Shown in pieces: positions 59,593-64,000 of a DNA stretch of 64,000 nt; the first letter of the stretch is position 1, and every line of letters begins with the position of its first letter. The position numbers and the translations under genes were made by a program. This DNA comes from DASWYT01 sp965246875 (GTDB lineage: Bacteria > Pseudomonadota > Alphaproteobacteria > Micavibrionales > SZUA-601): assembly GCA_965246875.1 (NCBI GenBank), contig CBDFFU010000003.1:744001-808000 (forward strand). Direction: 5' to 3'. Below the pieces are notes generated by a model that saw nothing but the letters and a program-made list of their open reading frames with translations, was not told where the DNA came from and made no database searches.

Positions 59593-61545
59593 TTAATTCG
59601 CCTGACGACGCAGGAACGCTGGAATATCCAGATCCTCGTCCAGACCTAAATTGCCTTGCTGATCCTGGATCAGATTGGCTTGCGGAGCCTGGGTGTGTTG
59701 GGAGCGGGCATGCTGTGGCGCGTTATTGGCTTGCGGTTGTTTCGGTGCGCCGCCAAAGCCGAACAAACCACCACGTTTCTGCGGCGCCTGTTGTAGTGCT
59801 GCCTGGGTTTGCGGTTGTTGTTTCGGTGCCTGTGGCGCTTGCTGCGCATAACCCTGCTGGCCGCGTTGTTGCTGTGGTGGCAGCGGGGCGCTTTGGGCAA
59901 TCGGCTTATCGGCAATGATGGTTTGTTCAGGCGCAAAGAAGTGGTCGTCATCCCCCATGACATTGCCAAGCGTCGTCGGCTGAATGTCGGCGGTTGGGGT
60001 CATCACGGGGGCTGTGTTGGCAGACGCCATGTGGGCCTGATACGGATTGGGCTGGTGCGCCCCAGGTTGAAAGCCTGCATCTTCGGCACTTTCAACATCC
60101 TGTGCATAGGTTTCCGCTTGCGGCTCATACGCCAACGCCGTATTGCCATAGCTGGCTGGCTGATAGTGTGGCGCAGCAGGTGCCGTATTGGTCGGCACCT
60201 GGGTTTGACCGGCATTTTGCGGGTTGCGGCCATAGAATGCAGCGGTTTGGGCTTGCGCTTTGCTGCTCATGCCGTTTTGCGCCACCGTGTTTTGGCCAGG
60301 CGTTGGGGCGTTGTTTTGCGTCTGTGTGGTTTGCGTATTTTGTGTGCCGGTATTCACGGCATTGTTATTCCAGCGCGGCGGATTGCCGCCCAGCCCATTG
60401 CCCGTCAAATTGCCGCGCGGTGTTTGCGCGATTGAACGGGCAAAAGTTGTGGTCGCAGCGTTTGGTGCTGTCTGCGCCTGTTGCGGGTTAAAGCTGTTCT
60501 GTGACGGCTGTGTTTGCGTCACCGCATTCACATTCATGCCGGTCAATGTGCCGGTGTTATTCGGACGCTGCAGTTGCGCGCCGCTGTCGATACCGGTTGC
60601 CACGATCGAAATCCGCAACGTGCCATCCAGTTCCGGGTTAAAGCTGGCACCAAAGATGATGTTTGCTTCCGGGTCCACTTCGTCACGGATGCGGTTACAG
60701 GCTTCATCGACCTCGAACAGGGTCATGTCCATGCCGCCGGTGATGTTGATCAACATGGCGCGCGCACCCTGCATGGAGACATCTTCCAGTAATGGATTGG
60801 CTATCGCGGCTTCGGCGGCCAGGACGGCACGGCGGTCGCCTTGCGCTTCGCCCGTACCCATCATCGCTTTGCCCATTTCGGACATGACGGCGCGGATATC
60901 GGCGAAGTCGAGGTTGATCAGACCCGGCATCACGATCAAATCGGTAATGCCGCGCACACCCATGTGCAGCACGTCATCCGCCATTTTAAAAGCGTCGGCG
61001 AAGCTGGTTTTCTCATTCGTCACGCGGAACAAATTCTGGTTCGGAATGACCAAAAGCGTGTCAACATATTGCTGCAATTCCTCAATCGCGGCATCGGCCA
61101 GACGCATGCGGTGCGAACCTTCGAAATGGAACGGCTTGGTGACAACACCAACGGTCAGGATACCGGCATCACGCGCCGCGCGTGCAATGACCGGTGCTGC
61201 ACCAGACCCCGTACCCCCTCCCATACCGGCGGTGATAAAGGCCATGTTGGAGCCTTCGAGATAACCCATAATTTCATCGAGCGCCTCTTCGGCAGCTACA
61301 CGGCCAATATCGGGACGGGCGCCAGCACCAAGTCCACGTGTGGTGTTCAGGCCCAATTGCACCTTGCGTTCGGCAGGGGAATGTTTCAATGCCTGGGCGT
61401 CAGTGTTACACACCAAGAACTCAACGCCTTGCAGATTGCTGTTGATCATGTTGGCCACCGCATTATTGCCGCCGCCGCCGACCCCGATCACCATCAAACG
61501 CGGGCTGAGTTGCGTGTCTTCGGCCGGCATACGGATATTCAACAT
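59593..61545 (-). CDS. ftsZ: Cell division protein FtsZ, with unusually long C-terminal linker
   Basis: FtsZ is the tubulin-like GTPase of the division ring. The GTPase domain covers residues 1 to about 325, with VIGVGGGGNNAVANMI, the tubulin signature AFITAGMGGGTGSGAAPVIA, GVVTKPFHFEG and the T7 loop NLDFADIRAVM. Residues about 330-635 form a low-complexity linker rich in Gln, Asn, Ala, Pro and Thr. The conserved C-terminal peptide DLDIPAFLRRQAN ends the protein. At 650 residues it is far longer than the usual 380-500. The direction is the same as ftsA, but three or so small genes and about 1 kb lie between. Confidence 0.96.
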   Translation of the reverse strand: MLNIRMPAEDTQLSPRLMVIGVGGGGNNAVANMINSNLQGVEFLVCNTDAQALKHSPAERKVQLGLNTTRGLGAGARPDIGRVAAEEALDEIMGYLEGSNMAFITAGMGGGTGSGAAPVIARAARDAGILTVGVVTKPFHFEGSHRMRLADAAIEELQQYVDTLLVIPNQNLFRVTNEKTSFADAFKMADDVLHMGVRGITDLIVMPGLINLDFADIRAVMSEMGKAMMGTGEAQGDRRAVLAAEAAIANPLLEDVSMQGARAMLINITGGMDMTLFEVDEACNRIRDEVDPEANIIFGASFNPELDGTLRISIVATGIDSGAQLQRPNNTGTLTGMNVNAVTQTQPSQNSFNPQQAQTAPNAATTTFARSIAQTPRGNLTGNGLGGNPPRWNNNAVNTGTQNTQTTQTQNNAPTPGQNTVAQNGMSSKAQAQTAAFYGRNPQNAGQTQVPTNTAPAAPHYQPASYGNTALAYEPQAETYAQDVESAEDAGFQPGAHQPNPYQAHMASANTAPVMTPTADIQPTTLGNVMGDDDHFFAPEQTIIADKPIAQSAPLPPQQQRGQQGYAQQAPQAPKQQPQTQAALQQAPQKRGGLFGFGGAPKQPQANNAPQHARSQHTQAPQANLIQDQQGNLGLDEDLDIPAFLRRQAN

Positions 61546-61857
61546 GGGGTACGGTCCTTTTGAGTGGCGTTAAAGCATAAGTTTAAAAGCGGAGCAGGAC
61601 GGTTTGAGGAACGTCCATGTGATTGTCGATATCTTAGTCGAAGCCTGCCGCTTCCGCTAGAGAAAAATTAAGAGAAGGTGAAAATATATATGACATAATT
61701 TAAATGCCTGTTGAAAGTAATATTTTACACATCAGGATTTTTTCCGGTCCTGTCCGGTATCGTCAATGATCAGTTCAAATACCTGATGAAAGCCACAGAC
61801 TGCGTGTTGGGCAAAAATTTCAGCTTGACAGGCTGGTGTGGCGTTCAATGCCATCCT
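61546..61857. other. Intergenic region between ftsZ and the 71-residue gene
   Basis: This 312-bp stretch upstream of ftsZ contains AAAGGA before the ftsZ ATG and no clear TTGACA/TATAAT promoter. A 40-codon minus-strand ORF (61854-61732, MALNATPACQAEIF...) begins three bases after the stop of the 71-residue gene, in the same frame. I cannot tell whether it is translated. Confidence 0.4.
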
Positions 61858-62073
61858 CTAGAAAAATTTCTGTTTCAACTGTCTCAAACATATGGTGAAT
61901 TTGCTATCTTTTAAGGGATCAAGTAAATCAGAACAGCAGTCCCGGCTTTGTTCCCAAATCTCTCGAAGAGGGCCAAACAGTGTTAAATCAGGTGATTTAA
62001 TATCAGTCACAGTCTTTGTATTGCCGCGCATCGCATCGCTGGTGGTTAAATCGTCATGATTTATATCAGTCAT
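61858..62073 (-). CDS. Small hypothetical protein between ftsA and ftsZ
   Basis: The 71-residue protein starts MTDINHDDLTTSDAMRGNTK at ATG 62073 with GAGG eight bases before. It is acidic at the N-terminus and basic at the C-terminus (ICLRQLKQKFF). Family not recognised. The neighbouring gene on the same strand is a second unknown; both separate ftsA from ftsZ. Confidence 0.5.
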   Translation of the reverse strand: MTDINHDDLTTSDAMRGNTKTVTDIKSPDLTLFGPLREIWEQSRDCCSDLLDPLKDSKFTICLRQLKQKFF

Positions 62074-62147
62074 TTCTCAATCCTCTTCAAAAAGAAGAGT
62101 ACAGCCTATAGCATTATGTAATTTTATTAAAGTCTTTTTTGTGCTGG

Positions 62148-62579
62148 TTATTTTTGTATGCCAAGCGCTGGCTGGATATTGATCTGTGGCATCTGCGAAT
62201 TTTTCATTGGCGTCTGATCATCCGTCAAGCCAAAGGACGCTTCCAAAAATGTCAGTGCAGCTGAGTGTGTGCGAGCAGGAGCGTTTTGTTGCGCGCGTTG
62301 CGCCTCACGATCATCCATTGCGGGATATTGACGCCGCTCGCCACAAAACATGCCAGCCATATTGTGCATCAGCCATAAGATTGCATGCTCTGTCGTTGAC
62401 GGCATCTCGTCCTGTTCAAGCAAGTTTTTAGCGGGGAGAATATAAAGCGGAACTTGTAACGTATCGGTCGGTGAATTGAGATCAAAAACCAACGGCATAC
62501 TCTCTGCTGTTACACGCACGCACAGGCTCCAATTTGGATAGTTATGATGACAAATCATAATACCATGTTTTAAACCCAT
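62148..62579 (-). CDS. Hypothetical protein directly downstream of ftsA
   Basis: The 143-residue protein starts 12 bp after the ftsA stop, so probably cotranscribed. It starts MGLKHGIMICHHNYPNWSLCVRV; an internal TEHAILWLMHNMAGMFCGERR helix and a Gln/Asn-rich tail are visible. No signal peptide. Family not recognised. The location suggests a link with division, but nothing in the sequence shows it. Confidence 0.55.
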   Translation of the reverse strand: MGLKHGIMICHHNYPNWSLCVRVTAESMPLVFDLNSPTDTLQVPLYILPAKNLLEQDEMPSTTEHAILWLMHNMAGMFCGERRQYPAMDDREAQRAQQNAPARTHSAALTFLEASFGLTDDQTPMKNSQMPQINIQPALGIQK

Positions 62580-62591
62580 GGTAAATCATTT

Positions 62592-63854
62592 TTACCAGTT
62601 CTCGACCAGCCAATGTCGCATCTTACTGAATAATGTTCCCGGTGTTTTGTCCGGCAAAACTTTGTCCGGGCGTTCGTCGTTGTGATAGGCGGCGTAATGT
62701 AACAACCCACACGCCGTACTAAACGCCGGGCCGGCGGTAACTTCGGCCAAACCGCTCAATTTGCGCGGGGAGGCCAGGCGGATTTGCTTGTCGAGAATGA
62801 TGGTGGCCAGATCACGCAAACCCGTTAATTGTGACGCACCGCCGGTCATCACGACGCGTCGGCCCAATGGCCCGCGTGTCATACTGGCATCCAGCTTGCC
62901 GCGCACCAGTTCCAGAATTTCCTCAACCCGCGGTTGGATAATGCCGGTCAGGTAGGAGCGCGGCATATGATGCCCGCCGGGGACGTCTTCTTCGCCGATT
63001 TGCGGCACTTCGATCATGTCGTTTTCATCACGCGCGCTGCGGATCGCATGGCCGAACAAGGTTTTCATCCGCTCCGCATGATTGATCGGCGTGGTTAGAC
63101 CCCGCGCGATATCTTGCGTAATATGCCACCCGCCCAAGGGAATGGCATCGGCATAGACCAGTTTATTGTCCTGGATAATCCCAATTGATGTTGTACCAGC
63201 GCCAAAATCAATAACGGTACAACCCAGTTCCAGTTCATCCGGCACCAGACAGGCGAGGGCAGACGCATAAATATCGACACAAAACATGTCCGAGCTGAGA
63301 TGATTCATCTGCACGACAGTGTTCAAATTTTTGATGGCCTGACTGGAGGCGGTCATGGCATGCAATTGGCTGGACAGGCGCCGCCCATGCATGCCTTTTG
63401 GGTCTTTGACCTGACGCTGGGCGTCAACGTCGAATGACAATGGAATGGCATGAATCAATTGATTCTGCCCGGGAATTTCCACGTCGCGCGCATAGGCAAG
63501 ACTACGGCGGATATCGTTTTCGGTGACTTCCTCGTGCGGCAAGGCGATGTCACCCTGCAACAAATGCGACCCGCTTTGGGTGGCCGACACATTCATGACA
63601 ACCTGATGGATCAACTCACCGGTCATGTTCTCGGCGGCTTGTACCGCCTGACCGACACAGCGTGCGGCGGCGTCCATGTCGATGATCCGACCCGCTTTTA
63701 AGCCTTTGGCTTCATGATGCCCGATGCCCACTACCTGTAAGGCGTTCTGGTCCGTCACCCGCGCAATTAAACAACAGATTTTCGCCGTCCCGATATCGAG
63801 CGCGGCAATCAATTGCCCTTTCATGCGGGCAGCAGGCGATTTCGTTTTGACCAT
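62592..63854 (-). CDS. ftsA: Cell division protein FtsA
   Basis: FtsA is the actin-like membrane tether for FtsZ. It shows the ATPase motif LIAALDIGTAKICCLIARV, the SHS2 domain (HQVVMNVSATQSGSHLLQGDIAL), TVIDFGAGTTSIGII and GRRVVMTGGASQLTGL. The C-terminal amphipathic helix (FSKMRHWLVENW) is membrane-targeting. It has 420 residues from ATG 63854; ATG 63824 (MKGQLIAALDIG) is an alternative start. No ribosome-binding site is obvious at either. ftsQ is not visible directly upstream: 63855-64000 is A+T-rich with no convincing gene. Confidence 0.94.
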   Translation of the reverse strand: MVKTKSPAARMKGQLIAALDIGTAKICCLIARVTDQNALQVVGIGHHEAKGLKAGRIIDMDAAARCVGQAVQAAENMTGELIHQVVMNVSATQSGSHLLQGDIALPHEEVTENDIRRSLAYARDVEIPGQNQLIHAIPLSFDVDAQRQVKDPKGMHGRRLSSQLHAMTASSQAIKNLNTVVQMNHLSSDMFCVDIYASALACLVPDELELGCTVIDFGAGTTSIGIIQDNKLVYADAIPLGGWHITQDIARGLTTPINHAERMKTLFGHAIRSARDENDMIEVPQIGEEDVPGGHHMPRSYLTGIIQPRVEEILELVRGKLDASMTRGPLGRRVVMTGGASQLTGLRDLATIILDKQIRLASPRKLSGLAEVTAGPAFSTACGLLHYAAYHNDERPDKVLPDKTPGTLFSKMRHWLVENW

Positions 63855-64000
63855 CCCATGAGGTTTAGACGCGGATAGTTAAGGAAGGCTTGATCTATAT
63901 AACCATAATCGTAAATCAGGTTGAATTCATAGAAATTTTTTTCAACGCGTAGTAAATACAACCTTGATGACTTTGAATATTTTATTTCCGCTTATATTGC

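Noticed and set aside
59809..61264. Long plus-strand ORFs opposite ftsZ
   Set aside because: Shadows of the low-complexity linker and GTPase domain of ftsZ; no start sites or protein-like motifs.
61711..61914. Plus-strand 67-codon ORF (MKVIFYTSGFF...)
   Set aside because: TTG start, no ribosome-binding site, antisense to the small gene at 61858-62073, which has a better start.
63855..63990. Minus-strand open frame (RVEKNFYEFNLIYDYGY...) running into the ftsA start with an ATGA overlap, possibly an ftsQ 3' end
   Set aside because: It begins after a TAA near 63993, has no start codon, is A+T-rich and does not resemble FtsQ C-termini. I treat the region as intergenic.
1..64000. CRISPR arrays, insertion sequences, prophage or integron
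   Set aside because: No regularly spaced repeats, transposase or integrase reading frames, or phage structural genes are visible; the only sizeable direct repeat is the ileS control region.

Overview
The window is a gene-dense chromosomal segment of an alphaproteobacterium of moderate G+C. The assignment rests on a BamF-type (DUF3035) lipoprotein beside lspA, a DUF1013/TrcR regulator, a Mic60-like membrane protein beside hemD, an sdhC-sdhD-sdhA order, DUF465 and YbgC-Tol genes, and a standalone flagellar-rod-like protein. I see no insertion sequence, prophage or CRISPR array.

Layout. 1-13.7 kb (minus strand): ybgC-tolQRAB runs directly into murF-mraY-murD-ftsW-murG-murC-murB (murB cut by the window edge), preceded by an ABC exporter. 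13.8-24.2 kb: rnpB, a rod-like protein, miaA, a MraY-like transferase, yebC-ruvC-ruvA-ruvB, ydcH, trcR and three A+T-rich orphan genes. 24.2-33.8 kb: a Na/Pi-type transporter, bamF-lspA-ileS, an orphan gene, a solute-binding protein, ribF and a semialdehyde-dehydrogenase-like protein without its catalytic residues. 33.8-44.5 kb: an EnvZ/OmpR-type pair, ilvE, a secreted orphan, a DegP-type protease, serA, trxA, a type IB topoisomerase, an SDR and tRNA-Gly. 44.6-57.5 kb: an S66 peptidase, galE, a GT2, a Mic60-like protein with an N-terminal HTH, hemD, tsaD, a frameshifted gpsA, a dipeptide epimerase and sdhCDA. 57.6-64 kb: a Nudix protein, an orphan gene, ftsZ, small unknown genes and ftsA. The division/wall cluster is therefore split, with ftsA and ftsZ about 50 kb away from the mur genes and small genes lying between them.

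The most interesting signal is upstream of ileS. A strong promoter places a 13-codon ORF (MTTRFLALQIISA, with tandem Ile codons) at or near the transcription start. It is followed by competing hairpins, which is the layout of an isoleucine-responsive attenuator. The whole unit is present twice, about 760 bp apart. The second copy runs into the first three ileS codons and then into a decayed ribF 3' end, so it looks like a duplication scar.

A second theme is a set of A+T-rich genes with no recognisable family, scattered singly between housekeeping genes. Several have near-consensus TTGACA promoters, and two or more have the start codon at the predicted transcription start (leaderless). One carries an HExxH zinc-protease motif and one a winged-helix-like segment. 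Two of these genes, and gpsA, are interrupted by single-base frame changes that could be real decay or base-calling errors.
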